A stretch of 64,000 nt of DNA from Talpa occidentalis (lineage: Eukaryota > Chordata > Mammalia > Eulipotyphla > Talpidae). The position numbers and the translations under genes are program-made. Location of the stretch: positions 68,024,767-68,088,766 of the forward strand of contig NW_023601433.1 in assembly GCF_014898055.3 (NCBI RefSeq), given 5' to 3'. Below the pieces are notes generated by a model that had not been told where the DNA came from, ran no database searches, and saw nothing but the letters and a program-made list of their open reading frames with translations. Below are positions 11,946-25,171 of the stretch, one piece after another (the stretch's first letter is position 1; every line of letters starts with the position of its first letter).

Positions 11946-12689
11946 TTAGTAGTAAGTGCCAAATAAGGACCTGGGTGCAGGCCAGGCAACAGGGCTAAAG
12001 GCACAAGTGGGAGGTAGGCCTTTTACAGGACAAGACTTCCAGCTGGAGGACATGACTTGAGTGAGCAGGAGGCCTCTTTACAAAGACTGCAGCAGGACAG
12101 GGGATTTCCTGTGGTGATGGGTCCTCTGCTTCTCCTCTTTCCTCCTCTCCATCCCTGCCTGACTCACAGGACACAGGCCCAGGCAGCCAGTGTTGATTAG
12201 CAATGCAGACCATGAACTAAAACAGCTTTTTTCCTTCCTCAGAAGCTGCAGGGTGTGACATTTATTAGCACTAGACAGTCAACTATCTCAAGCCTGCAAT
12301 GCCTCCTGAATTTCATACAGCGCAGACACACTCAGACACACCCCCCATTCATGGTGATGAAAACCAATTTGACCCAACACTTCTCATCTGGTTAAATCTT
12401 GAGGAAATGACACTGGTGTCTAAAAGAATTGAATATGGCTGTCTCTTTTTTGCTTGGATTTTCATATTTGCTACTTAGAGATGTTCATGCCTTCAGTCTG
12501 GTGGCATGGGAAATATTGGACAGAGGTCAGAAGGTATATCAGGAGAGATGAGATGGCATTTTTTGACGTAAGGCTGGGACTAAAAAGCATTTGAGGATTT
12601 GAATATTTTTGTAAGCTGCTTATTAAAAATGTGTGGAAATTAGTGCTCAACTGCTGTTCACCAAGCTGTTAGTCTGATTGGTCATACTA

Positions 12690-12860
12690 GCTGACATTAA
12701 TGAGCACTTACTGCCTACCCTGCATGGCACTGTGTTAAGCACTGGACATGTATTGACTCATCTTCACTGCAACCCCACTGGGTAGAAAAGTGAGCTATAG
12801 AGACCTTCTCTATCAGTTACAGAGTAGCAGAGTCAGACTAAATCCTACTTACCTGTGAGT
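12690..12860 (-). repeat. MIR
   Basis: TAATGAGCACTTACTGCC, GCACTGTGTTAAGCACTGG and ACTCATCTTCACTGCAACCC follow the antisense MIR consensus closely. Confidence 0.75.
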
Positions 12861-13228
12861 TAGCAGGTGCCACCAATCAAACAGGTGAAGCTGGTTTCAC
12901 CAAACTGTATTCCCTCACGCCAGGTAGCTTCATTTGGACTGTAATTTCACTTTCTTTGCAAGAAAACATTTTAATTTTTCTCCTCTTCCCTCCCCCATCC
13001 TCCATATGAGAGCTGAGATTCCCATGGTCAGGCCTGAAAGAAGGCAGCAAGTGTTAAAAATGGAATGATTTGTTGTCATCAGTTCCCCTTGTAACCTGAC
13101 TTGCACACAACGCTGAATGTGCCGGAATGAAGCATACAAAGAAAGTACTAGCTACCAGTCAGTTCAACATTTGGTGTGTCTTAGGTCAATAACAATAGTG
13201 CCCATTACACAGATTGTATTTACAGTCT

Positions 13229-13643
13229 TGTAGGGTAAGGAAAAATGTCAGGCTTTTCTGCCCTCCCGCCATCAGGACAAATGATGGATCCTTGCGGTCC
13301 TGAATGCACCTGGAGTAGGGTGTGGGCATAGGCAGATGGGATTCACCTGGGCTGAGACTGGGCTTTTAAGGGTGGCATCACGGGGACGCCAGCAGAAGCC
13401 AAGAACGAACAGAAGCCGAAAGAAGAAGAGAAGTAGAGAGAAGGCTGGAGAGCCCAGATAGAGTGAAGACTTGCTGGGGGCTGGGAGGCCTGCCAGCCTC
13501 CCGGCCCCCCAGCACCCCTGCCTGCCGTGTGCCTGCTAAATCCCAATAAAAGACCTGCAAAAAACCACTGAGGACTCTGACTCCTCCTTTACCCGGTCTG
13601 CTGGATCAGAAAACCTGCACCGTGTCTATTCCTGCCCCTTACA
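13229..13643 (+). repeat. Solo LTR of the same ERV family
   Basis: 415 bp with TG...CA ends and a 5-bp target duplication AGTCT (13224-13228 and 13644-13648). AATAAA lies at 13545-13550. Compared with the provirus LTRs it has a different purine-rich middle and several CpG decays, so it is older. No second LTR is nearby, so it is a recombined solo LTR. Confidence 0.88.
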
Positions 13644-14786
13644 AGTCTACAAAGCATGTTGGCTCACCACTCTCATTTTAGATGTTTTCTCTTCAGTTGC
13701 CTGCTTGCCTCCCAATCCCCCTGCCTGGCCTGTGCCTTCCGCCTTTCATGCCATCCTCCCTGCCTGGTGTGCCTAGTTCCCTGAGAGCCTTAAAGCCTGA
13801 AAAATCCACCCAGGCCTCCAGAATGCTCCTTTTATCCATCTGCCTGAATAGATAGTGAACCTGCCCTGTGCCTGCTGGCACTACATCCCCCATCAGAATT
13901 TGGAGACCCTTACATCCATCGATGAACCTATAACCTGGTACAGAGCTAAAACCTTTTCTGCCTCTTTTGTCCTAAGAATTCCTTTTGCTCTTGGGTGATA
14001 TTCAGACAAGAGACCAAATCTAGAATGTCAGAGAAATTTCTCCAGAAAGGAAACTACAGGTATCCTTCCTGCCCCACCACTTCCTTTTTCTGTTTTCTGT
14101 CTTTGGCAAGACAGAAAGTGGGACAGTCATATGCAGGCTCCTTCATATGCATAGAAGAATCTAGCCAGGTTCTGGGATCACACAGCCTTTGGTGCCTGGT
14201 CTGCTTCTACTCGCTCTGCTGTGAACACATCTCGCTGCCTGGCCTCCTTTTTCACAGGCCTGGGACTAGGGTGAGGTATTGAGGGGTGTCAAAAAGCTCA
14301 GTAATGAAGACAAATCTTTTAATGTAACACTTTAAAAAATAAAAGTTAACCCAAAATTCTATGACAAAAATGAAAAATTAAATAAAACAGGATTACTGAC
14401 GTTTCCTTTTGCCTAAAGCTTCAGGGTGGTTTGTCATAGTACTGCTCTCACATTTATCTTTTTCTTAAATCAGAGGAAATGAGAGAGGCAACATGAGTAA
14501 ACCACACTGAGAGCAACGTGAAAAATCAGAGACACTAGATGGGAACAAAATGAAACCAAAAGTAAAAGAAGGCATTGAAAATAAGAAAGAAAGAATAAGA
14601 GGGAGGGACTAGATTAATATATAAATAGCTTTTTACTTATGCCTACTCAAGATTTTCATAGACACTGTTTGACTTTCAACTACTGTCATTTTCAGTAATT
14701 ACTAAAAGCCTTGCTATAGTGTAAAGTATTTTTAGATATGTGTGTATTCCCCCTTGTCCTCCAAACCTAACAATAACAATATTCTG

Positions 14787-14831
14787 CTTTTAGAGCACTT
14801 CTTTATTTGTTTTTAGAGCACTTCTTTATTT
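14787..14831. repeat. Short tandem duplication
   Basis: TTTTAGAGCACTTCTTTATTT occurs twice with a period of about 23 bp. Confidence 0.8.
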
Positions 14832-15774
14832 AAAAAAATTTCTTTTGCATATTTCATTTATTCTTCTCACATTGACAGATTTAAGACATGCTATTCTTTC
14901 TCAAAAAATGAGTAGGTGGGATTGGGAAAGAACAGGAAAATTGTTAGTTCTGAGAGCCAGGCAGTGAACTAGGTACTTTACATAAGATTTTCTTATATAT
15001 TTCCCAAATAATCCTGATTTATGGATATAATCAACTTCTTTTTACAGATCCAGGGGGATTGGTTAATTAGATACTAACATCCTCAGAATACTTATTGAAT
15101 TAAAAAAAAATCACATAATTGTTCTGGTGCTTTTGCTTGTAAATGAAACTTAAAAAAGGACCAATTAGACAAAGAAATTACAGTCCAGCTCCAAAAAACA
15201 TCATATCTGACAAAATGAAATCCAAAAGTTTATATCTTTTGAATAGTCTACCTTTTAGAGTTAACCTCTAAAGTCCTAGAATTACCTGAAAAGTAGATAG
15301 ACAATCTCATAAGGTGGAAGATAATTTTAATTAAGTAGACATAAATGATTAGTCAGGAATGTGGCTTAGTCTTTTTTTTCTCTACTAAGTGCATTTGGCA
15401 CATTTTATATGCTGAATATTTGCTAAAGTGCAGAACCATTTTGGTGTGTTCTGATTTTAACATTACTTAATTTTAGAAATAGATGAATAACAGCATTAAA
15501 ATAATGTTTTAATCAACTACAATCCCCCACTTTTATACAATCACTTTTATGTTTGAATAGTGCTTTCAAATGAATAGTTTCAACAAGAGATAACCTATTT
15601 TATATTTTAATACATTATTATATAACACATCTTGATTTCCATAGACTTACTAAATAAATGGCAGTGTAAATCAATTTGCTAGTTTACTATAATATATAAA
15701 GCCCTGCCTCTGAAAATAAAAAATTAAGTTGTTTCAATTTTTTTGGTCTTTAATTGATGATGATAATAAATTCT

Positions 15775-15995
15775 CCCACATAGTAAGCACTTAATCAGTG
15801 CCTGGCAGTATATTAGGCACTTTAAAGTCTAGTTTATTTCACTTCAGGCTTGTCAGCGGCCCTGGAAGCTAGATTTTATTAGTTTTATTTTACATACTTG
15901 AAAACAAAGGCCCAGAGGGGTGGTGGCAGACTAGGAAGTGCTGGGATTCAAGTTGGTTCAGGCTGCCCTGCCCCCAAGTGCCTCAGTCACACCCT
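15775..15995 (-). repeat. MIR
   Basis: GTAAGCACTTAATCAGTGCC, then GAAAACAAAGGCCCAGAG and GTGCTGGGATTCAAGTTGG. Confidence 0.6.
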
Positions 15996-16224
15996 GACCT
16001 TAAGTCCTTTATTGCTGCACCTCCAGTGGGGAAAAATCCGTGATGACTGGTGCTCAGCCCTACCATCTTGTTTTCTGAAGGTGTGGAATAGCATATAACC
16101 CTTCCAGGCATAAAGGAGAGAACCAGTCTCACCTTCACCTTGATAAACTCCGATGTTGTTACTTTAACAAGAGGCTACTGGAGCAGGGGGACAATCACAT
16201 CCTGTGATTATTCGAATATGTATT

Positions 16225-16480
16225 TCCTTGATTACAAATGGAACCATCTTTTTTTTTTAGATGTTTGCTAATTTGTCTTTCTTCCCATATGTAAATTGTG
16301 GTTAATATACTTTGCCCAAGAATTTACTGGTATATACTTTTAAAGTATATACTTTCCTTTTGAATTTGAGTGTTCTCTTTGTGTTTTACATCTAGTAATT
16401 CTCATCTTTCATAGCTGATTAAAATATTGTCCTGTCTATGGTTGGCTTCCCAATTTTTCAGACTACTTCAAAAAAACATT
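16225..16480 (-). mobile_element. Possible old L1 fragment
   Basis: AT-rich sequence resembling antisense L1 (CCATATGTAAATTG, then TTTGCCCAAGAATTT). A near-perfect palindrome GTATATACTTT-T-AAAGTATATAC lies at 16330-16352. Low certainty. Confidence 0.3.
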
Positions 16481-18689
16481 TTCATGATTTAACTGTTCAG
16501 TTTTGTAGCACTGCCTGTGGTGATTTGATTATTCAGTAATATTTATCAAAACTAATTGAAGTTGACCATTTGAAATTATTTAGGGGTGAACTACCTCAAC
16601 TCTAACATTTAAGCTCAAGCTTGGTTGAATCCGGAACATACCTCTGTCATTTTCTATCGCTGAAGTCAGAGACACTTAAAATCAGCTTACGTCACTTTTA
16701 TATTTTTCTTTAAAAATAATAACTTACATTTATTGTAAGAGAAACTGGCATTGGCATCTCTCGTTTTTATTGTTTAGTTGTAAAAACATTTTAAAGTAAA
16801 GAATAGAAAGGATATTTCACTTGGTCAGCATGAGTGACCTGAAAGGATCGATCATGTTGTTAGCTCAGACTCAGTCTTCACTTTCCTCTTCCTGTCTAAC
16901 TTCAGAGTCTGGTAGCCTCTGGGAACTACACATGACTGCTCTTCCCTAACTATAAAGATTATAAAAAGGAAAGAAAAAATCATCTGAGGTGGAAATACCA
17001 TGTACATCAGGGTTATTTTTGCCTCATTTAAGGTGTAATCTCTGACTATTTGCCTTAAAGTTGTGCATTTTAGCTCACACCCACACACATACATGAAAAC
17101 ATTTACAGCTGATGGGTGGTGATTTTTTATTTTATTTTTTCAGCCTGCTCATAGGTAGTCCCCAAGGCCCAGGAACACACCCATCCATTGGAAAAACAGG
17201 TGATGTGACCAAATGTGGTCACCAAGCACCTACTCCCCACCCCATAGCTGGCTCTGTTCTGTCAAGGGCCAGCCCTGGACTGGCCTCTGTTCTCCAGGCT
17301 CCCCAGAGCAGGGCTAGCAGCTGGGCTGCGGCCAGAGCTGGCACCACAGGAGAATCAGTGCTTGGGGTCGATTCAGACAATTCACTTTTTACTGTTGGAG
17401 AACATGTACCTTTGATCATCTTCAAAATTTCTTTGCTTCAAGTATACAAAAATTTAGAATAATCCAAGCACTATAAAAAGAAGTCAGGAAAACGAGAAAG
17501 GTTCACAAGTTGCACTTGCTCTTTGGCAGGTGTCAGACCTCGCAGCTCTGCTGTATTGTAGCCACCTGAGCATTTGCCCGGCTGCTCTTCCTTTCCAGAA
17601 AGGGGCTGGACACAGAGGCCTCTTTTTTCTCTTGGAGATCATCAACTTTTATCAAAGTTCTGCCAGCAAAAATGAGTTTTGTACTTTTGCACTTTTAGAA
17701 TATCTGAAGGGCTTGATGTAAACTTCGTAGGCAAAGGCGAACAAATACAAGAGAGTGGGGATAGGCTATGTTTTCATAAATACAAAGATATTCTAAGCAC
17801 AGTAGCTTCAGAAAACAGGATATATTTGAAGCATGACGTTAATTCGACCTCGGTGGAATCCAGAATACCAAGAAATCAGTCCTGAAACAGGTTTTCTACC
17901 AATGTGCACCTGCTCTCTCTCCTTTTCTCTCTCATTCAGGCATGTTGCAGCCTTTCATCTATTGTTCCTTTGCCTTCCTGCTCCTATTCTGACATCTCTA
18001 CATATAGTTTTTGTCCTGAAATGTTCCAACAAGTGACGGTGTGCCCAGGACCTAAACTGTCTCTTTAAAAATCTCAACACTCATGTAAAAGTGTCATGCA
18101 AAGCCCTTTCCTGAGAAAAAGGAGTCAAAGGGTGTCCTCTGCTGGGTGGTGCAGTTTCCCTATTAAGAAAGCCAATTTACTTTAAATACGTGTATTGTTT
18201 ACATTTATAAAAATGAACCTGGACTTCCTAAATGCAGGGGAGTGGAGTCACTTGTAAAGACCCAGAAAAATCATTGGAGGAAAAGGGAGGCAACTCATGG
18301 CTCTTCAGCAGCCAATATTTGTTCTATCCAAAGAGTTGTACTTTCTTGATTATATTTTAGCTTTCCACATGCCTCAAGGACCTCACCTGCAGTTCTCGGC
18401 AATTTTTGCAGGAGATCAGCATAATTCATTCATCTTCTCTGAGGTTAAATAGATAAGAGTATTTTCTGTCACAGGTTTTCTTCAAAACAATAACGCTCAA
18501 GTGTCATTGTAACATAAGATGAACACCATATTGATTTAATAGTAGCTTTTAAATGAAGTGGAAGGACCTTTGCTTAATTAATTCAGTCACTCTATTCAGT
18601 AAACACTTATTACATGCCTGTCCATGCTCCCCCTGGAAGACATCTGCTGTCACTCTGCACTTGCTAAATCAGATGAATCAAACCTTGCC

Positions 18690-18905
18690 AGCACGGATGC
18701 CATTTATTGAGCGTGGAACATACACTGAGGTCTGTGCTAAGAACTCCACAGACATCATTTTATTTAATCTTCTGAATAATTGTCCACGTCAGTATTAACC
18801 ACATTTTGAACATCAGGAAGCTGAGCCTTGTGTGGTTTATCTCTCAAAAAAGGAACAGTGGAGCCCAGGTCAGCCCTACTTGACCTAACTCCAAGTTTGG
18901 GCCTA
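18690..18905 (-). repeat. MIR
   Basis: CATTTATTGAGCGTGGAAC, ATTTTATTTAATCTTCTGAA, then GGAAGCTGAGCCTTG; antisense MIR order. Confidence 0.6.
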
Positions 18906-20239
18906 GAATCACTTTGGTCCCTGACAAGTAAGTTCTCCTTCAAAAGATGCTGAGAACAGAATGAAGATAAGAGGGTTGAAACTGAGAAAGTCATGCAAAG
19001 TATGAACTAAAGTCATTTTTGTGGCCTTTATTGTGTGTTTCATTGCAGCTGTGGATCTACTTTGTAGATCATGTTATCACGCCCTGTTGTTGCCTATTTA
19101 TTTACAAAACATCACTGCTTCATTTCAAATTATAACAGATTTGTTCTAGATCTGTACTCATCAGTCCCTAACGATCTATAATATTTTGCAGCTTCTAATA
19201 CTTTCGTAAATTGGACCCACCTCCTCCAAGGAGCCCTCCCTGATCACTCAGGCCATGCTGTTCTATCCTATCTTGATCTTCCAAGCACAACCACCTACAG
19301 CTTTCACTACATTCTGCTCTTGAACTATTTTCCTCTTCACAACCAGGGCAGGGCTTCTCGTATACTTCTTTTGTGTTCTCTTTGTTCCTTTCACGTGACA
19401 CTTTCCTAATAAATATTTGCTAAATGTAGGAGCGCCACTTACTGCTTTTGAGCAATCACAGAGGTATAAAGGGCTGAATAGTTTCACGGCGTGCTAAGTT
19501 CTCAGAGAAGAGCAAGATTCTGGCAGGTGGAAAGGCTGTACTGAAAATCACTGTCAGTTTGTTAATCCCCCAAAGAGAATGGTCTGATAGACATGAAGTC
19601 CATGGTTCATAAAGACCAGATAAATGTTTTATATGGAAAATAAATTAGCAAATTCACTGTCAAATTCCAAATGGCAAGGAAGCATGGAAAGTCACAGTTT
19701 AACTTCCTTAACAAACCTGTCACTGACAGCCGGATGACAGAGCCTGTCAGAGAACCATGTGTCTCTTTGGAAACAGATTGCTCCTGACATGCGGCCTCCA
19801 TTCCCAAGGCTAGCCCTGAAGACTGGGAGAAGAGGGAACTCTTAAAGAACTCTTACAGAACCATTTATTATTTGACTGTACAAAAGTTTCCCTTCAAATC
19901 TGAGGGTATTTTAAAGTGATGTAGATTCCCTCCTACGAAAAGGAGTACTTGTCTGGGAGTCTTTTATGGGAAGTAAAATATATGTGAAATTACTCTGATT
20001 ACATCATCTCATGTAATTTGGGGTTTTGCTCATGGCACACATATTGAGTCAGGCAGGGTAGACCAGACTCATTTCTTTGTCATAAAGATTTCCCAAATCT
20101 GGCCTTGGCTGCTAAGTATATCACCATTTGATTAATGTAATGGGGAAGTAAGAATTGCCACACTAAAAATATGCCAAAATATTCCGAGTGACTGATAGAG
20201 CCGCAATGAGGTAAGGAAGAACAGTTTGCTCATGGAATA

Positions 20240-20312
20240 CGTGAATTCAGTCACACATTTATTGGGCACCTACTGTTTGCCAGGTGCTATGTTAGGTGCT
20301 TTGAAGCAATAT
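20240..20312 (-). repeat. MIR/L2-type fragment
   Basis: ACATTTATTGGGCACCTACTG through GTGCTATGTTAGGTGCTTTG; only the terminal part remains. Confidence 0.45.
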
Positions 20313-20410
20313 AAAGTCCACACAACGGCTCTTCCTGAGAAGACTGATGTGGAACAGGCCCTGCCCAGTTACGAGGGACTCAGGTGTCCACAGTTTTTGA
20401 AGAATTTCTT

Positions 20411-20689
20411 TTTAAAAAAAAAAAAAAGATTCATTTATTTATTTATTTATTTATACAGGCACTGGGTACAATCAGAAGTGTGGGAGGGTGAGATAATGCA
20501 CCAGAGCCAGAGTGGGGAGCAGAACAGGCAGACTGACAAGGTACACTGCTGAGGGGAGCAGCAGGCGGCAGGAGAGGTCTGCGCACCATGTGGGACCCTC
20601 CCCGGTGGCTGGGGATAGAACCTGCGCTGCAGAGGCTCCAGGCAGCTTTGCAGCCCAGCGCTCAACCGCTGCACCACCAGGGGAGGCCC
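20411..20689 (-). mobile_element. tRNA-like T+ SINE, subfamily A
   Basis: Full-length, head at 20689. Target duplication TTTGAAGAATTTCTT / TTTGAAGAGTTTCTT (20396-20410 and 20690-20704). Confidence 0.92.
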
Positions 20690-20984
20690 TTTGAAGAGTT
20701 TCTTGAATTCACTTCCAGAAAGTCAACACCACTGAGTCCTAAATTCATGGCATCTCACACATAAAAAAATCACACACAAATAGAAGATTGATTTTTTTTT
20801 TTAATTGCTGAAGAATCGGCACCTGGTGTCTTAGAGTAGCCCTGTTTGGCAAACATAAGCCTACATTTTATTTTTCCTGCTCAGAGGAAACATCTAGTTA
20901 CTATTGCTCATGAATGGAACCTAAGTGGGACAAAAATCCACTCTGAAAATAAAACCTCACTAAAGCTCAGCATAAGAAGAATAT

Positions 20985-21095
20985 ATTTAGACTTTAAATG
21001 GTGAACTTTATGTTGTATGTTGATTTATAATGATGCACACCTGAAACTTATATAATACAATGTTACATCAATAAAAAAAGATTAAAAAGAAAATA
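20985..21095 (+). mobile_element. L1 3' terminus fragment
   Basis: Runs ATGGTGAACTTTATGTTGTATG through CACCTGAAACTTATATAATAC to AATGTTACATCAATAAAAAAAG, the standard old L1 end with poly(A). Confidence 0.65.
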
Positions 21096-22880
21096 AAGCA
21101 AACTGCCACCTACCAAAAGAGAAAGAATGTAAGTATTAGAGACAGAGAGATCTAGGCTAAAATTCTTGCCCTGGCTGTGTGACATCTCCTAAACTTCTCA
21201 GCCTGGCACTTATTGGTTGGTATATGGTGTCTTTCTCTAGCTTCCTGTCTCTCCTCACTCTGCCTGATATCACCCCACCCACCACACCCCTTTACACCTC
21301 CCTAGTCTTTGTCCTTACTGTGTTCCAGGCACTATATTCGGTTCAGGGGATAGAGCTGTGAGATAAAACAAATATCCCACCCCATGACTCTTCCAGCCTA
21401 GTGGGTAGGAGACATTAGTTAAATAACCACTCTCATAAATGTAAAATTTCGATAGGTTTTGTGATGTGAAGGCAAGGGTACATGAGATGCTTGAGAACGC
21501 ACAAAAGGAAGATTTCTCCTAACCTAATAAAAATACCCAAAACTCCATGATTGAAGAATCACTTCTCTAAAACTGCCAGATTTACCTAGAAGCACTGAGT
21601 GATGCTATTGATTCTCATTGACCAGTAAGGTCAGTATCATAGCACCATCATCACATCACCACAACCATCATGGTGGCCCCAAAGGAGGAGGGCTCAAGGT
21701 GGTATGAGGATCTGGAGAGGTTTCTCAGAGGTGTTTTATCTAGTTAACTATGGGGAATTCCAGTACATGCACTGAAAGAAAGTTAGTCAGAGAGAGAAGG
21801 GAAAAGTCCTGGAAAGTTCAGATGGTTCCACCCATGTTGTTTACACAAAGTCCCAGCAGGACATTCCATTGATTGAATCATTTTCAACTATAAGACCTGA
21901 TACAACTCAGATTACTGTAACAAATGTGACACCTCACTTGCTTAAATGAACAATCTAAATATGTCCAGCTTTTTGTAAAGGATGAATGACTTTTTCCAAG
22001 GCAGCATGCCAATCACAAGATAATGAATGCTGCAGGAAGATGGACCTTGCTTTTTTTTCTGCTTCTCTGTAGTCCTTGGCATAGCCTCTGGCATAGTCCC
22101 TGCCATGGGGCTAGCATAGTCCCTGCCCATTAAGTGTCTGGTCAGCTCGGCTGCTGTAACAAAATACCAACAAAATACTAAGAGAAAATTTATTCCCCTT
22201 AGTTCTGTAAGTCCAAGATGAAGATGCTTGCAGATTCGGCATCTAGGGAGAGTTCAATTCCTGGTTTTAGATGGTTGTCTCCTTACTGTACTTCACATGG
22301 GGGAATGGCTGAGGGGTCACACTGGGGTGTCTGATGAGAGTGCTAATCCCATCCTTGAGGATGGCCCCCTCATGACCTAATCACCTCCCAAAGGCCCTTT
22401 AGGATTAGATTTCAATATGTGAATTTGGGGGGACCCAAACATTCGAGCTTTAGCAGTAAGTATTAGTTGAATGAATGAACCCCACTGAATGACTGGTGAG
22501 ATGCCTCTATGGCGGGGTGCTATACTCTAACAAATATTTCATCTTTCTCCAACAGCAGGAAGGGTATGGAAAATTTCATGTTGGAGTCAGGATTTGCCTA
22601 AATCGGAGTCTTCCTGTGTCTGGGTGGACCAAGCAGGGTCTGACTTGATCCACTTTGCGGCCCTCAAAACCATTCACTCATTCAAAGGTGTTTAATCAAG
22701 CACGCATCATGTGCAATTCCTTTGGCTAGGTTCTGAGGTTCCATGACTGACAGGCTCTGGGGAAGGTGGGTGCATGGGTGAAACACTCAGGCAAGGTCAT
22801 GAGGAGTAGGTGTGACTGGATAGATGGAGAGAGAGGAGAGAGGCTGCAGGTTGCTGGGTTCCTGTTCATAGAACTCAGAG
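21096..22880. other. Intergenic with MIR/L2-like and MaLR relics
   Basis: Around 21310-21440 the text TGTTCCAGGCACTATATTCG ... CCAGCCTAGTGGGTAGGAG resembles an old MIR/L2-type repeat. Otherwise unique. Confidence 0.45.
22140..22462 (-). repeat. MaLR (MST/MLT1-type) LTR relic
   Basis: The plus strand reads from GCTGCTGTAACAAAATACC through ATTCGGCATCTAGGGAGAG, CTCATGACCTAATCACCTCC and CATGTGAATTTGGGGGGACC-like text, the reverse complement of the MST/MLT1 LTR consensus I know. Confidence 0.8.
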
Positions 22881-22886
22881 GTGGAC

Positions 22887-23017
22887 TGTAGGGTAAGGAA
22901 AAAGCGTCAGGCTTTTCTGCCCACCCGCCGTTAGGATAGATGAGGGAACCCTGTGGTCCTGAATGCATGCATCATGGGGACGCCAGCAGAAGCCAAGAAT
23001 GAACAGAAGGGGGGGCG

Positions 23018-23056
<39 letters not shown>

Positions 23057-23256
23057 CCGGAGAGCCCAGATAGAGTGAAGATTTGCTGGGGGCTGGGAGG
23101 CCTGCCAGCCTCCCGGCCCCCAGCACCCCTGCCTGCCATATGCCTGGTAAATCTAAATAAAAAACCTTCAAAAGCCTCTGAGGGTTTCAGGACTCCTCCT
23201 TTACCCAGTCTGCTGGATCATAGAAAACCTGCTCAGTGGCCTATCCTGCCTCTACA
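22887..23256 (+). repeat. Solo LTR, internally deleted and with expanded GA run
   Basis: 370 bp with target duplication TGGAC (22882-22886 and 23257-23261). About 70 bp of U3 present in the other copies is missing, and the purine-rich tract has become a (GA)n microsatellite at about 23019-23053. TG and CA ends are preserved. Confidence 0.87.
23019..23053. repeat. (GA)n microsatellite
   Basis: About 17 uninterrupted GA units inside the solo LTR, apparently grown from its purine-rich segment. Confidence 0.9.
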
Positions 23257-23323
23257 TGGACCCAAGCCTCTCCAGTGGGTGGAGGCCATAGAATGCTTAG
23301 TGGAGGTGACTGAAGTTTGTCTT

Positions 23324-23774
23324 TGTAGGGTAAAGAAAATATCAGGCTTTTCTGCTCTTCCGCCATCAGGATAGATGATGGATCCTTGTCCTGAATGCAT
23401 GCTTGATGGCGGGCACCTGGAATAGGGTGTGGGCATAGGTAGATGGGATTCAGCTGAGCTAAGACTGTGCTTTTAAGGGCGGCATCACGGGGGGACGAGA
23501 GCAGCACCAGTAGCAGCAGCCGAAGCAGCAGCAGAAGCCGAAAGAGAAGCCCGAAGCAGAAGCAGAGAACGCCAGAGAGCCCAGATAGAGTGAAGATTTG
23601 CTGGGGGCTGGGAGGACTGCCAGCCTCCCAGCCCCCCCAGCACCACTGCCTGCCACGTACCCGCTGAACCCCAATAAAAGACCTGCAAAAAACCCACTGA
23701 GGACTCTGACTCCTCCTTTACCCGGTCTGCATGGGATCAGAAAACCTGCACTGTGGCCAGTCCTGGCCCTTACA
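23324..23774 (+). repeat. Solo LTR of the same ERV family
   Basis: 451 bp, the longest copy, with target duplication GTCTT (23319-23323 and 23775-23779). It carries an enlarged purine-rich tract of AGC/GAAGC units at about 23494-23570 and an AATAAA signal. It lies only 67 bp from the preceding solo LTR, in the same orientation, but has its own target duplication, so it is a separate integration. Confidence 0.9.
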
Positions 23775-23779
23775 GTCTT

Positions 23780-25166
23780 ACAGACCAGGCACCAAAGAAA
23801 CATGGGGGCAGAATTAATTGATTAATTATTTTTAACAGAGTACTAACACACTGAGGTTATATTTTAGGAAAAGATTATGAAAACCATATGAGGAAAAAGG
23901 CAGGGGTCCCTCTTTGATGTTCGCACTAACCAGTCCTAGCTTTCTGGCTGTTAGGCCTCCCAGAAGTGTTTTACAACTTGAGCTTCAACATGGTCTCCAC
24001 TCCTCAAGTCTGTTATCTCAGGATATTCATAGACACCCTAAGTCTATTTCTGATGATCTGTGGTTTTTCAGATTGGATGGCTTTCTGTCTTGGCCACAGC
24101 ACCAAAGAATCAGTGAATTGTGCAACAAGTCTAGTTTAAGTGAAAAGTTAACATTGGCACACTGATTTAGAACTCACCAGACACCTAGAAGCTCCTGGAT
24201 ACTTGGAAAATAAGATTGTCAGTGGGCATCTATCGGGTAAATGAAGATGATCAGGGCCTCTGTGACTTTCACCTGCAGCCCTGATCTTGTTAGCGTAGAA
24301 GGTACGTGGGTGTGGGGCAGGCATGCCTGATTGTGGACACCTGAGCATGGGTGTGTGTGCGCATGTGCAAGGTGCCGTCTGTGCCTGGGAGGGAGGGGAT
24401 AAAAGGGGGGCGTCAGCCTGAGAGGGGGCTCAAGTTGCTGTTTCTCTGCAGCTTGTTCCCCCTGCTTATCACTAAAACCTGTGAAGATGATGCCATAGGC
24501 CTCCAAAATTCTCTTTCAAATCGCTAGAACCAAGGGTGAACCTACCAGCCTGGGGTGGTTGCAAAACAGCGCCTAACTTATGAGCAAACACCCCAAGGGC
24601 AGCCCCTGGGCTTTGGTGGGGCGGGTGGGAACCTATAGGGGAAGTGCTGGCCCTCGGCTCACAGGCTCCGTGGCAAAAGTTAGGTGGGCCTCTGGGGCTG
24701 GGCACAGGGACTGGGGGCAGAGGGGAGGTAGAATGTGGGGCACAGGAAGTGGGGGGGAAAGGGAAAATGTCCTCTGCATTTTTGACCTATCCTCAAAGGT
24801 CACAGGCTTTCCTTCAAACTGTCAAATTCTCGGGAAATAACCCGAGGACTCAATTTACACTAGGAAATGCCAGCTCTAGGGTCGTATCTGTGGCACTTTC
24901 TGCAAAGACCCCTTGCCCTGATGACAGTGGGGGCTTGGTGGTTTGTTCAGACAGCTGGGGACGGCAGGCCGCGGGTGTGAGGGAGGGGGCAGAGCTGTGG
25001 GTTGGGGCTGCACGCGCTGCTCCTGTTGTGGCGGCCATCACTGTTCACTTGTTCATAAACTGTTAGAGCAAATCTAAATTCAGAGGCTGCTAGGGGCCTG
25101 CATCTGGAGGGGCTCATTCTGGTCCTTCCAAGGGTGCTGACTAGTCCCTGGTAAAGCTTCCAGTGC
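23780..25166. other. Intergenic, locally GC-rich, no gene seen
   Basis: Positions 24300-25050 are GC-rich but with few CpG. ORFs in this stretch lack coding signatures. Confidence 0.5.
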
Positions 25167-25171
25167 CTGGC

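Larger units (their letters stand above)
9400..13220. other. Intergenic, no gene seen apart from MIRs
   Basis: GC-moderate flank of the CpG island to about 10390, then AT-richer sequence with a TC-rich run at 11370-11410. Overlapping ORFs at 9911-10382 lack any recognisable feature. Confidence 0.5.
13650..20395. other. Intergenic, no gene seen apart from repeats listed
   Basis: AT-rich with scattered MIR relics. No exon with splice sites and sustained coding character was found. Confidence 0.5.
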
